Positions 43,268 to 49,935 of a stretch of 64,000 bases of DNA are shown piece by piece. The stretch's first letter is position 1. The number at the start of each line of letters is the position of its first letter. The notes beneath the pieces are model-generated. The model was not told where the DNA came from. It made no database searches and saw only the letters and a list, made by a program, of their open reading frames with translations. The DNA comes from Gemella morbillorum (lineage in GTDB: Bacteria > Bacillota > Bacilli > Staphylococcales > Gemellaceae). The stretch lies in NCBI RefSeq assembly GCF_900476045.1, contig NZ_LS483440.1, forward strand, positions 620,001 through 684,000, in the 5' to 3' direction. A program made the position numbers and the translations under genes.

Positions 43268-43457
43268 CGAGGTACTACCAATACATTTAATAGCTCAAGA
43301 ATTAAGCGAGAAAACAGTAGAGCTTGCTCATTACAAGGTAGCTTATCAACAACTTAATGAAGAGGTGGAAGAACTAAAAGGGTTAAAAGAATTGATTGAC
43401 TCTAACAAGGAACTAAAAGAGTTGGTAGAGGAGATAAAGTCTAAGGAGGATAAATAA
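43257..43457 (+). CDS. Coiled-coil phage protein, 66 aa
   Basis: HLIAQELSEKTVELAHYKVAYQQLNEEVEELKGLKELIDSNKELKELVEEIKSKED, almost entirely a predicted coiled coil. Overlaps both neighbours. Function unknown, probably baseplate-associated. Confidence 0.65.
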   Translation: MQHNEVLPIHLIAQELSEKTVELAHYKVAYQQLNEEVEELKGLKELIDSNKELKELVEEIKSKEDK

Positions 43458-44245
43458 TGGCATTAGAACTTATTGACAGAGCGGCAATACCGGAAGCCGG
43501 AGGATACAAAAGTGTATCTGTTAACTTTTCATTGAGAAAAGGTAGTGTATTTTTAACTGGCGGAGCTGATTTACCGGGTAAATACGCTACAGTATCAGAT
43601 AATGAAATATTAGAGGAAATAAAACGTCAATTAGCAATTCAAATGTACGAAGGCGACTCTACACCGGCATTAATCACAGAGTATGCTAATTTAACTCGTC
43701 AAATGATTGTTTTAGGAAGTGGTAATGTAGATCATAAAGCAAGGGAAAAAGCACTACATAAACTAGTTAATAAGGTCAATAAAGGTAATGATAAATTGCT
43801 TATGATCTTGCTGTTAGATGTACTGGATGCTAAAACTATCAATGATAATAGAGATATTATTATTGATACTTTTGACTCTTACGAAGTAGGGGTTGATTAT
43901 TCTGTAGGAGATAAATTCAAATACGATAATCGACTATTTGAAGTGTTAGAAGAGCATACATCAGTAGAAGTATGGAAACCTACAGGAGAGCCTACTAAGT
44001 ACAAAGAAATAATTTTAACGAGGGAGGAAACGGACAAGAAAGAAGATTTAGAAGATGAAGCAGGACGTTATATCACAAAAGCACAATTAAATGATGCAAT
44101 GGCAGGAGTATTTCAAGCAGTTATGAAAGCTGTAGAAGAAATGTTTGAGGAAGAAGAAGGAGGAGAAGAAAATGGAAATACTGAACACGCTAGCAATGGG
44201 GTATCACACAGCGAAGGGGGTATTGAGAGTAATGAGACCAAGTAG
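43457..44245 (+). CDS. Tail/baseplate protein with carbohydrate-binding-like module
   Basis: 262 residues. SYEVGVDYSVGDKFKYDNRLFEVLEEHTS...WKPTGEPTKYKE resembles the chitin-binding-like modules (CBM5/12 type) on phage tail proteins. The C-terminus is acidic and low-complexity. Role in surface binding is inferred. Confidence 0.65.
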   Translation: MALELIDRAAIPEAGGYKSVSVNFSLRKGSVFLTGGADLPGKYATVSDNEILEEIKRQLAIQMYEGDSTPALITEYANLTRQMIVLGSGNVDHKAREKALHKLVNKVNKGNDKLLMILLLDVLDAKTINDNRDIIIDTFDSYEVGVDYSVGDKFKYDNRLFEVLEEHTSVEVWKPTGEPTKYKEIILTREETDKKEDLEDEAGRYITKAQLNDAMAGVFQAVMKAVEEMFEEEEGGEENGNTEHASNGVSHSEGGIESNETK

Positions 44246-44414
44246 ATTAAGATTTAAACCTACTGATTTTTTAGTTAGACTTCATGTAGAAAGAATAATC
44301 GGCGGTGGACGTACGATTGAAGATGTACCTAATATTGGTAATCTTAGAGAAGTTGTTCAACAAGAAGTAGATAGAATTTTAAAAGAAGCGGAAGAGAAAA
44401 AAGGGCAAGAATAA
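44172..44414 (+). CDS. Small phage protein, 80 aa
   Basis: MEILNTLAMGYHTAKGVLRVMRPSR..., then RIIGGGRTIEDVPNIGNLREVVQQEVDRILKEAEEK. The ATG at 44172 follows AAGGAGG; the longer frame from 44145 covers the RBS. Overlaps the preceding gene by 74 bp in another frame. Function unknown. Confidence 0.65.
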   Translation: MEILNTLAMGYHTAKGVLRVMRPSRLRFKPTDFLVRLHVERIIGGGRTIEDVPNIGNLREVVQQEVDRILKEAEEKKGQE

Positions 44415-44428
44415 TCTTGCTCTTTTAA
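44399..44428 (+). terminator. Terminator before the lysis genes
   Basis: AAAAGGGCAAGA (44399-44410) / TCTTGCTCTTTT (44415-44426), 12 bp with one G-U, loop ATAA. Overlaps the end of the preceding gene. Confidence 0.7.
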
Positions 44429-44450
44429 ATTTATAAAGGAAGTGAGGACA

Positions 44451-44840
44451 ATGAATTTGTTTGAGTGGTTAAGACAGTTTATAGAAACGGAAGATGGGAA
44501 GATACTATTTATATTAACAATGATAGTATCCGCAATGATTATTGATTTTCTAACAGGAACGATAGCAGCAAAAGTCAACTCCAATATTACCTTCAACTCG
44601 AAAGCTGGAATTAATGGTATTTTGAGGAAATTGGCTAGTATTTCAATTATGGTATTTTTCATTCCGTTATCAGTATTAATACCAGCGGGAGCGGGAGTAG
44701 CGTTAGTGTATACCCTATATATCGGATATTTAGTAATGGAGTTAAAAAGTATCGCTGAAAACTTAGGTAAAATGGGAGTGGACATAGAAACATTGAAAGA
44801 TATTATAGATTTACTAAGTAAAAATAAGGGAGGTAAATAA
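44451..44840 (+). CDS. Holin (phage_holin_4 type)
   Basis: 129 residues with a family pattern WLRQFIETEDGKILFILTMIVSAMIIDFLTGTIAAKVN...FNSKAGINGILRKLASISIMVFFIPLSVLIP, giving three or four transmembrane helices. It forms the membrane lesion that releases the endolysin. ATG at 44451 with AAAGGAAGTGAGG before it; GTG at 44442 is less likely. Confidence 0.85.
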   Translation: MNLFEWLRQFIETEDGKILFILTMIVSAMIIDFLTGTIAAKVNSNITFNSKAGINGILRKLASISIMVFFIPLSVLIPAGAGVALVYTLYIGYLVMELKSIAENLGKMGVDIETLKDIIDLLSKNKGGK

Positions 44841-44841
44841 T

Positions 44842-45135
44842 ATGACAGAGTTACAACAATTTATAAGTCCAGCGGTAGTTGGGATATGCTGGTTAATCGG
44901 AAATACCCTAAAATCAAGCGTACCTAAGTTACCTAACAATTACATTCCGTTAGCGTTAGGATTGATAGGTGCTATTTTAATGGTCGTATTGAACGGATTT
45001 AGCGGTCAAAATTTAATAATTGGTGTAGTTAGTGGACTTAGTGCTACTGGAGTACATCAAGCATACAAAGGTTTCTTGAAAGAAGAAGAGAAACCTAAAA
45101 ACGATAACGAACAACGTTATCCGGGAGGTAATTAA
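44842..45135 (+). CDS. Second holin-like protein (r1t type)
   Basis: 97 residues with two hydrophobic segments (ISPAVVGICWLIGNTL and YIPLALGLIGAILMVVLNGF), then LIIGVVSGLSATGVHQAYKGF, and a charged C-terminus, as in r1t/LC3-type holins. Begins 1 bp after the first holin gene. May act as holin or holin modulator. Confidence 0.78.
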   Translation: MTELQQFISPAVVGICWLIGNTLKSSVPKLPNNYIPLALGLIGAILMVVLNGFSGQNLIIGVVSGLSATGVHQAYKGFLKEEEKPKNDNEQRYPGGN

Positions 45136-45137
45136 TT

Positions 45138-45983
45138 ATGGCTACACAATTAGAAATGATTAATTGGGCGAAGGCTCAAGAGAATAAATGGATTGATGTA
45201 GATGGTGCTTACGGTGCGCAATGTGTTGATTTAGCAATGAAATATTGTCAAGTATTTGGTGGAATGATACCACATGGCAACGCTATTGATTATTTAAACA
45301 ATGCTATTCCTGAAAGATGGACACATCATTCTAGTGGAGAAATTCAACCGGGAGACCTCGCTATTTGGAAATGGGGTAGCTGGGATATATACGGACACAT
45401 CGGTATCGTTATTTCTGTTAATGGTCGATATGTTACTTCTGTTGAGCAAAATGTGGATGGAGCAGCAGTCGGAGTAGGTGGATACGCTCGCATTCGTACG
45501 CGTGATGATAGCTGTTTAGTTGGATTTATTCGTCCAGCTTATTCTGAAAATGGTTGGGTTAAAAACGAAACTGGTTGGTGGTACGATTTAGGAAATGGAG
45601 ACTATTATAAAGATTGTTGGAAATTAATCAATGGTTCATGGTTTAAATTCAATGAAGAAGGTTATGTTCTAGAAAATCAATGGTATCATGATGAAGAAAA
45701 AGACCGTTGGTATTGGTTGAATAAAGGCGGATATATGGCGAGTAAAGCATGGCGATATATCAATAATAAGTGGTATTATTTCCACGAAAACGGAGAAATG
45801 GCGACAGGTTGGATAGAATATCAAGGTAGATGGTATTACTTAAATCACGGTAATGGAGATATGGTTTCAGAAGAATACCGAAAAATTGGCGATACATGGT
45901 ATATGTTCAACGAAAACGGAGAAATGTTAGCTGATAAGAAAATTGAAATTGGTAAAGATGGAGCAGTAAAAGTGCTAGAATAA
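45138..45983 (+). CDS. Endolysin: CHAP domain plus choline-binding repeats
   Basis: 281 residues. The N-terminal CHAP hydrolase has Cys29 (GAQCVDLA), His87 (GHIGIV) and Glu103. From about residue 133 come cell-wall-binding repeats of the choline-binding class: GWVKNETGWWYDLGNGDYYKDCWKLI, GSWFKFNEEGYVLENQWYHD, KWYYFHENGEMATGW, RWYYLNHGNGDMV, and TWYMFNENGEML. Such modules bind phosphocholine on teichoic acid, so the host wall probably displays choline. Cuts peptidoglycan at the end of the lytic cycle. Confidence 0.93.
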   Translation: MATQLEMINWAKAQENKWIDVDGAYGAQCVDLAMKYCQVFGGMIPHGNAIDYLNNAIPERWTHHSSGEIQPGDLAIWKWGSWDIYGHIGIVISVNGRYVTSVEQNVDGAAVGVGGYARIRTRDDSCLVGFIRPAYSENGWVKNETGWWYDLGNGDYYKDCWKLINGSWFKFNEEGYVLENQWYHDEEKDRWYWLNKGGYMASKAWRYINNKWYYFHENGEMATGWIEYQGRWYYLNHGNGDMVSEEYRKIGDTWYMFNENGEMLADKKIEIGKDGAVKVLE

Positions 45984-45988
45984 TATTA

Positions 45989-46018
45989 CACCCCCTTTAA
46001 TTAGGGGGTTATTTTTTT
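45989..46018 (+). terminator. Late-operon terminator
   Basis: CCCCCT-TTAATT-AGGGGG plus a seven-T tract, directly after the endolysin gene. Ends the long late transcript. Confidence 0.88.
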
Positions 46019-46019
46019 G

Positions 46020-46099
46020 TTGACAAATACAAAGAATGATTGTAAAATAAATAATACCTAAATACCATTCCCCCTTTAACTTCGGTTAGGGGGATATTT
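46020..46099 (+). promoter_or_regulatory. Promoter P1 and immediate UUCG terminator
   Basis: TTGACA (46020-46025), 17 bp, TAAAAT (46043-46048). Only about 20 bases beyond the expected start lies a hairpin CCCCCT..AAC-TTCG-GTTAGGGGG with a T-rich tail (46069-46099). The product would be a transcript of about 45 nt. Confidence 0.55.
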
Positions 46100-46101
46100 T
46101 A

Positions 46102-46130
46102 TTGACAAAATTGAAAATTAATAGTATTAT
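46102..46130 (+). promoter_or_regulatory. Promoter P2
   Basis: TTGACA (46102-46107), 17-bp spacer, TATTAT (46125-46130). Drives the small RNA at 46137-46284. Confidence 0.65.
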
Positions 46131-46136
46131 AAAATC

Positions 46137-46284
46137 ATAGATAAATACGGTATTTTATTATTTGAGAGAATGTTTATTTTGAATCTAACTCATTCGAGTT
46201 CAAATAAAGATTTATCTAAAACGCCATTAGGCTGAGCTGGTGTCAGCTCATTTCCCCCTTGACGAAAGTTGAGGGGTATTTTTT
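46137..46284 (+). ncRNA. Candidate structured small RNA at the right end of the prophage
   Basis: About 148 nt without a plausible ORF. TAGATAAAT (46138-46146) pairs with ATTTATCTA (46210-46218); inside it TTTATTT/AAATAAA and AACTC-ATTC-GAGTT stack into one long arm. A second hairpin TGAGCT-GGTGTC-AGCTCA (46233-46250) and a GAAA-tetraloop terminator (46255-46284, T tract) follow. Clean promoter and terminator at both ends. Confidence 0.6.
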
Positions 46285-46316
46285 ATGATCTTTTTAAAAC
46301 TTTTTTCAAAAAACTA

Positions 46317-46345
46317 TTGACACGCTTGAGCGTGTATATTATAAT
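46317..46345 (+). promoter_or_regulatory. Promoter P3 with palindromic operator
   Basis: TTGACA (46317-46322), 17 bp, TATAAT (46340-46345): perfect consensus. A perfect palindrome CACGCT-TG-AGCGTG (46321-46334) overlaps the -35 and fills most of the spacer, so a repressor site is likely. It drives the two moron genes. Confidence 0.75.
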
Positions 46346-46378
46346 TAAAGTACGAAATAAGAAAAGAGGTACAAGGAA

Positions 46379-47110
46379 ATGGGAAAATTCATAGAAAAAA
46401 ACGGTAGATCTCTAATGAAAGAAGTAACAAAAGAGCGTTTGCTTAGAGCACAATCAATTTTTAAATTTGTAAAAGCATCAAGATATTACACTAATACATT
46501 TGATATCATAAGAAAAAATGACCATACAGTCCTTGAAATGGTAAGTATTTCTCATTGCAGCAGATATTTAAGTAAGCCAGAGGTTAAAATGGTAACAGTA
46601 ATTGTGAGAGGAAATGACGAAGAATATATTAACTCTGAAAATGAGTGGAGCGATAGAATCGACGTATTCGAATTTTTACATGAATTAAAACTTGATTATT
46701 ACGGAGTGACTAAAATTTTCAATGGTGGAGTAAAAATCGGAGATAAAGATTACTCTTCTACAATCGTTCCTTTTGAATTTAGAGAATCTAAAAAAATGAA
46801 ATTATACAAAAATGTCAGTTCAGAAGACTTAGAAAAAATCTTAAAAGAAGGTATTCTTCCAATTTCAAAAACTGGGAATGATAACTGGGAAGGTAATAGA
46901 CGAGCTAATAACTCAACAGAAGTAGTCTACTTGTTCAATCCAACAACAGATGTTACAAGCTTCACACAATATGGAGATGTGGTCCTTGAAGTTGAAGTAG
47001 AGGCTTACAGAAATGAAATTGCACCTAACGATTCTAACCGCGGACAATATGAAGAATACATCGTCGCAGAAGTTAAACCAGAAGAAATAGTAGGAGTTAG
47101 ACATGAATAA
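46379..47110 (+). CDS. Moron protein with ART-like C-terminal domain
   Basis: 243 residues, no family recognised with certainty. The N-terminal half (SLMKEVTKERLLRAQSIFKFVKASRYY...) is a mixed alpha/beta domain. The C-terminal 110 residues (MKLYKNVSSEDLEKILKEGILPISKTG...TEVVYLFNPTTDV...YGDVVLEVEV...GQYEEYIVAEVKPEEIVGV) follow the layout of ADP-ribosyltransferase-like folds such as KptA/DarT relatives: entry strand, eGI..P, YLF, acidic EEYIV near the end. It has its own consensus promoter outside the late operon, so it is probably expressed in the lysogen. Toxin, defence or anti-defence roles are possible. Confidence 0.65.
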   Translation: MGKFIEKNGRSLMKEVTKERLLRAQSIFKFVKASRYYTNTFDIIRKNDHTVLEMVSISHCSRYLSKPEVKMVTVIVRGNDEEYINSENEWSDRIDVFEFLHELKLDYYGVTKIFNGGVKIGDKDYSSTIVPFEFRESKKMKLYKNVSSEDLEKILKEGILPISKTGNDNWEGNRRANNSTEVVYLFNPTTDVTSFTQYGDVVLEVEVEAYRNEIAPNDSNRGQYEEYIVAEVKPEEIVGVRHE

Positions 47111-47282
47111 ACTATCAGAAGCAAAAAGAAAAGCAAACAAGAAATGGGATGATAAGAATAAGGAGCGTAAGAATTATATCAACAAGCGCTCTACAGCTAG
47201 AAATTTCATCAAGAATATGGATCGTGAGGATATCGAGGAGTTTGAGCAGTTAATCCAGGAGCGTAAGGAAAGAAAAGACTAA
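47103..47282 (+). CDS. Small basic protein, 59 aa, partner of the moron gene
   Basis: LSEAKRKANKKWDDKNKERKNYINKRSTARNFIKNMDREDIEEFEQLIQERKERKD. Overlaps the upstream gene by 8 bp, so coupled. Short Lys/Arg-rich proteins with this KKWDDKNKER...RSTARNFI pattern recur in Firmicute mobile elements; DNA-binding or antitoxin function is plausible but unproven. Confidence 0.65.
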   Translation: MNKLSEAKRKANKKWDDKNKERKNYINKRSTARNFIKNMDREDIEEFEQLIQERKERKD

Positions 47283-47313
47283 TGTTTTTTTTTAAAAAAT
47301 CCCTATTAATTTT

Positions 47314-47330
47314 TTTGATATGTGCTAGAT
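47314..47330. repeat. Inverted copy C of the 28-bp repeat (17 bp)
   Basis: tttgatatgtgctagat is the exact reverse complement of the first 17 bases of copies A and B. It lies 139 bp inside attR. Confidence 0.7.
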
Positions 47331-47344
47331 AATTAATTTAGTTT

Positions 47345-47363
47345 TGGTAACGAACTTGTAACG
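47345..47363. repeat. Candidate integrase arm-type sites, right end
   Basis: TGGTAACG (47345-47352) and TTGTAACG (47356-47363), 11 bp apart, matching the pair near attL. A hairpin GTAAGGTTTTAC/GTAAAAACCTTAT (about 47378-47419) separates them from the core. Confidence 0.5.
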
Positions 47364-47468
47364 ATATTTAATAAATTGTAAGGTTTTACAAAAAATTACA
47401 CTAAGTAAAAACCTTATAAAATAGACTTTAGAAAATATTAGTTTCTTCTATATTATATAAAAAATATC

Positions 47469-47495
47469 CTCTAGGATTAAGAAGATAATTTTTTA
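47469..47495. repeat. attR core (27 bp)
   Basis: Right copy of the direct repeat. It reproduces the last rpsO codons and stop without the rest of the gene. Confidence 0.93.
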
Positions 47496-47496
47496 T

Positions 47497-47530
47497 AAAT
47501 TGGAGAGGTTTAGAAACTTCTCCAATTTCT
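47497..47530 (+). terminator. Original rpsO terminator, displaced by the prophage
   Basis: AAATTGGAGA (47497-47506) / TCTCCAATTT (47519-47528) with further inner pairing. Directly follows attR, where the rpsO terminator would have been before integration. Confidence 0.75.
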
Positions 47531-47541
47531 TTAGAAAAGTA

Positions 47542-47570
47542 TTGACATAATATAGAAATGTTGATATACT
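47542..47570 (+). promoter_or_regulatory. tRNA-Arg promoter
   Basis: TTGACA (47542-47547), 17 bp, TATACT (47565-47570) with an extended -10 TGA. Confidence 0.85.
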
Positions 47571-47605
47571 ATTAAGGTACTTTCATTAAGTACTAATTAA
47601 ATAAT

Positions 47606-47679
<74 letters not shown>

Positions 47680-47683
47680 TCTG

Positions 47684-47714
47684 AAAAAGCAGGGTAGTTT
47701 ATCCTGCTTTTTTT
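47684..47714 (+). terminator. tRNA-Arg terminator
   Basis: AAAAGCAGG (47685-47693) / CCTGCTTTT (47703-47711) followed by T residues. Confidence 0.88.
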
Positions 47715-47752
47715 ATATGAAAAATAAACATCAAAATAAAAAAGATGAGAAA

Positions 47753-48007
47753 TTAAACAACACTCATCTTGACTTCGATAACTTTATTCACTTCTGGTAT
47801 TTTTTCTTTTATGTTTTTTTCAATAGCAAATTTCAAAGTGATATGCGAAAGTTCACAATGCGCACACTCCCCTAAAAATCTTATTTTTAAAATACCATCT
47901 TTATAATTAATAAATTCAATATTTCCACCATCAGCTATTAATTTAGGACGAATTTTTTCTAATTCTAACTTAATTTTATCCACTGTATCATAATATTTTT
48001 TATCCAA
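47753..48007 (-). CDS. NifU-like Fe-S scaffold domain protein
   Basis: 84 residues from the TTG at 48007 (91 from the ATG at 48028). KIRPKLIADGGNIEFINYKDGILKIRFLGECAHCELSHITLKFAIEKNIKEKIPEV is the NifU C-terminal (Nfu) domain with the cluster-binding CxxC (GECAHC). It carries or delivers iron-sulfur clusters. The TTG has GAGAGGTG eight bases upstream, and the promoter (TTGATT-17-TATAAT, 48060 to 48032 on the minus strand) would start RNA at or beyond the ATG, so the shorter form is preferred. Divergent from a HesB/IscA-like gene. Confidence 0.88.
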   Translation of the reverse strand: MDKKYYDTVDKIKLELEKIRPKLIADGGNIEFINYKDGILKIRFLGECAHCELSHITLKFAIEKNIKEKIPEVNKVIEVKMSVV

Positions 48008-48031
48008 AATATAAACACCTCTCTCCATCTA

Positions 48032-48060
48032 ATTATACTTGTAAAGTTTTAAAAAATCAA
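48032..48060 (-). promoter_or_regulatory. Promoter of the NifU-like gene
   Basis: On the minus strand TTGATT (48060-48055), 17 bp, TATAAT (48037-48032). Expected transcript start is around 48025, leaving only the TTG start with a leader. Confidence 0.7.
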
Positions 48061-48161
48061 CATATTAAATAAATTAATAAAAAGTAAGCAAGTTACTATT
48101 ATTTTCTTATAAAAACGTTTATAATAATATATAGAAAATAAAAATAAAGAGGGAAAATTCT

Positions 48162-48521
48162 ATGACAAATACAGGAGAGCAACTAATCTTAATAACAGAT
48201 ATAGCTGTAGAGAAATTTCAAGAGTTGTTGTTTGATGCTGATAAACGTGATAGTTATCTGAAAATAGCTATTGCTTTAGAAGGTACTCAAATGCACTATG
48301 CTATTGATATAAAAGATGAAGTGGAAGAAGGAGATAAAGTCTATAACTTTGGAGAATTAAAAGTTCTTGTAAATGAAGAAGACGAGCTGCTTCTTAAAGG
48401 TCTTGAAATTGACTATGTACAGGATGAATTTGGAAGTGAATTCACACTTCACAATCCTAACATGATAGAAATATATGATGATGAAGAAGGCGGTTGCTGC
48501 GGAAGTGGCTGCTGCTGCTAA
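48162..48521 (+). CDS. HesB/IscA-like iron-sulfur cluster protein
   Basis: 119 residues. ILITDIAVEKFQELLFDADKRDSYLKIAIALEGTQMHYAIDIKDEVEEGDKVYNFGELKVLVNEEDELLLKGLEIDYVQDEFGSEFTLHNPN follows the A-type carrier fold. Instead of the usual spaced cysteines it has a C-terminal GGCCGSGCCC cluster with five cysteines. Probably binds or transfers an Fe-S cluster or metal. Next to the NifU-like gene and an NDH-2 gene. Confidence 0.82.
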   Translation: MTNTGEQLILITDIAVEKFQELLFDADKRDSYLKIAIALEGTQMHYAIDIKDEVEEGDKVYNFGELKVLVNEEDELLLKGLEIDYVQDEFGSEFTLHNPNMIEIYDDEEGGCCGSGCCC

Positions 48522-48551
48522 TAACAAATAATTAAAAGGAGAAAGTATACT

Positions 48552-49742
48552 ATGAAAAATGTAGTAATTTTAGGTGCTGGTTATGCAGGACTAACAACAT
48601 TAAAAGGATTAAAAAAAGCTGCTAAAGCTGGAGAGGTAAAAGTAACATTAGTTAATAAAAATTCATATCACTATGATACTGTTAACTTACACGAAGTTTC
48701 TGCTGGAAACATTCCATCAAGAGACATTTGTATCGATATTAAAGATGTAGTTACACCAGGAGTTAGTTTTGTACAAGATGAAGTTATTAAAATTGATACT
48801 GAGAAAAAATTAGTATTAACTAAAAAACATGAAATTGATTATGATGTATTAGTAATTGGATTAGGATTCCAACCTGAAACATTTGGTATTGAGGGAATGG
48901 CAGAAAATGCTATGCCAATAGCAGACGTATTAGCAGCAGAAAAAATTGCAGCTACACTAGAAGATAACTTCAGAAAATATGCTACTAGTGAAGAAAAAGA
49001 TGTTAAAGATATTTCTGTTATCGTAGGTGGAACAGGTCTTGCTGGTATGGAGTTTTTAGGTGAATTGGTACACCGTAAAAAAGAATTATGTTCTAAATAT
49101 GGAATTGATGAAAAATTAGTTAAAATCTATGGATTAGATGCGGCTCCAACATTACTTCCAATGTTTACTAAAGAATATAGTGATTATGCTAGAAAATACT
49201 TAGAAGATAACGGAATTGAAATTATTTTAGGTGCTGGAATTAAAGGTGCAACTGCAGACAGCTTTATTATTGAAGTTGAAGGAGAAAGAAAAGAACTAAA
49301 AGCTAGTACATTAGTATGGACTGCTGGAGTTCGTGGTAATAAACTTATGGATGAAACTTTCCCAGAATTATCGAAACGTGGTCGTTTAGTAACAACTCAA
49401 CAATTAACTGTTCCTGGAATGGAAGACATTTATATAGTAGGTGACTGTGCAGCGTTTATCGAAACAGGTCAAGAAAGACCATATCCAACTACAGCACAAA
49501 TTGCTAACCAAATGGGAGCTTACGTAGGTGCTCGTATTAGTGGAAAACCAGTTGGAGACTTCAAATATATCAACCGTGGTGTTGTATGTTCTCTAGGACA
49601 TAAAGATGGTATTGCAGATGTTATGGGTGGTAAAAAATCTAAAGGATTTAAAGCTGCTAAATTGAAAAAAATCATCGAAGCAAAAGCTATCTATGAATTA
49701 ACAGACGTTATTACAGCTCTAAAAAATCAACGTATACTTTAA
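48552..49742 (+). CDS. Type II NADH dehydrogenase (NAD(P)/FAD-dependent oxidoreductase)
   Basis: 396 residues. FAD-binding VVILGAGYAGLTTLKGL, NAD-binding VIVGGTGLAGMEFLGEL, TLVWTAGVRGN and YIVGDCAAF are the NDH-2 signatures. It oxidises NADH at the membrane face and reduces quinone without pumping protons. The C-terminus (KSKGFKAAKLKKIIEAKAIYELTDVI) is the amphipathic membrane-binding part. Good RBS AAAAGGAG. Confidence 0.9.
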   Translation: MKNVVILGAGYAGLTTLKGLKKAAKAGEVKVTLVNKNSYHYDTVNLHEVSAGNIPSRDICIDIKDVVTPGVSFVQDEVIKIDTEKKLVLTKKHEIDYDVLVIGLGFQPETFGIEGMAENAMPIADVLAAEKIAATLEDNFRKYATSEEKDVKDISVIVGGTGLAGMEFLGELVHRKKELCSKYGIDEKLVKIYGLDAAPTLLPMFTKEYSDYARKYLEDNGIEIILGAGIKGATADSFIIEVEGERKELKASTLVWTAGVRGNKLMDETFPELSKRGRLVTTQQLTVPGMEDIYIVGDCAAFIETGQERPYPTTAQIANQMGAYVGARISGKPVGDFKYINRGVVCSLGHKDGIADVMGGKKSKGFKAAKLKKIIEAKAIYELTDVITALKNQRIL

Positions 49743-49751
49743 TTTTAATGA

Positions 49752-49788
49752 GAAAAAAACTCAACTTTTTGTTGGGTTTTTTTATTTT
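49752..49788 (+). terminator. Terminator after NDH-2
   Basis: AAAAAACTCAAC (49753-49764) / GTTGGGTTTTTT (49771-49782) with one G-T pair and a long T tract. Confidence 0.88.
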
Positions 49789-49862
49789 TCATCATAAAAA
49801 CAAATAGCTATGAAGTGGGATTCAGTTTGGACAATAATTATCAAGTTTTCTAGCACGCTTAA

Positions 49863-49891
49863 TTGAAAAATAGTCATAAATATGGTAAGAT
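49863..49891 (+). promoter_or_regulatory. Promoter of the GNAT/aminotransferase operon
   Basis: TTGAAA (49863-49868), 17 bp, TAAGAT (49886-49891) with an extended -10 TGG. Confidence 0.6.
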
Positions 49892-49935
49892 ATAGTGTAG
49901 GGAAAATTTAACCAATAAAGTAATGAGGAAAAATT

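Larger units (their letters stand above)
6195..47495. mobile_element. Siphovirus-type prophage integrated in the 3' end of rpsO
   Basis: A 27-bp identical direct repeat (6195-6221 and 47469-47495) bounds about 41.3 kb holding, in canonical order, integrase, lysogeny, replication, late regulator, packaging, head, tail, lysis and moron genes. The integrase is next to the left end and reads outward. Most structural genes are intact, but two early genes carry a frameshift and a nonsense codon. The tail module (tape measure, Dit, S74 spike; no sheath gene seen) indicates a long non-contractile tail. Confidence 0.96.
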
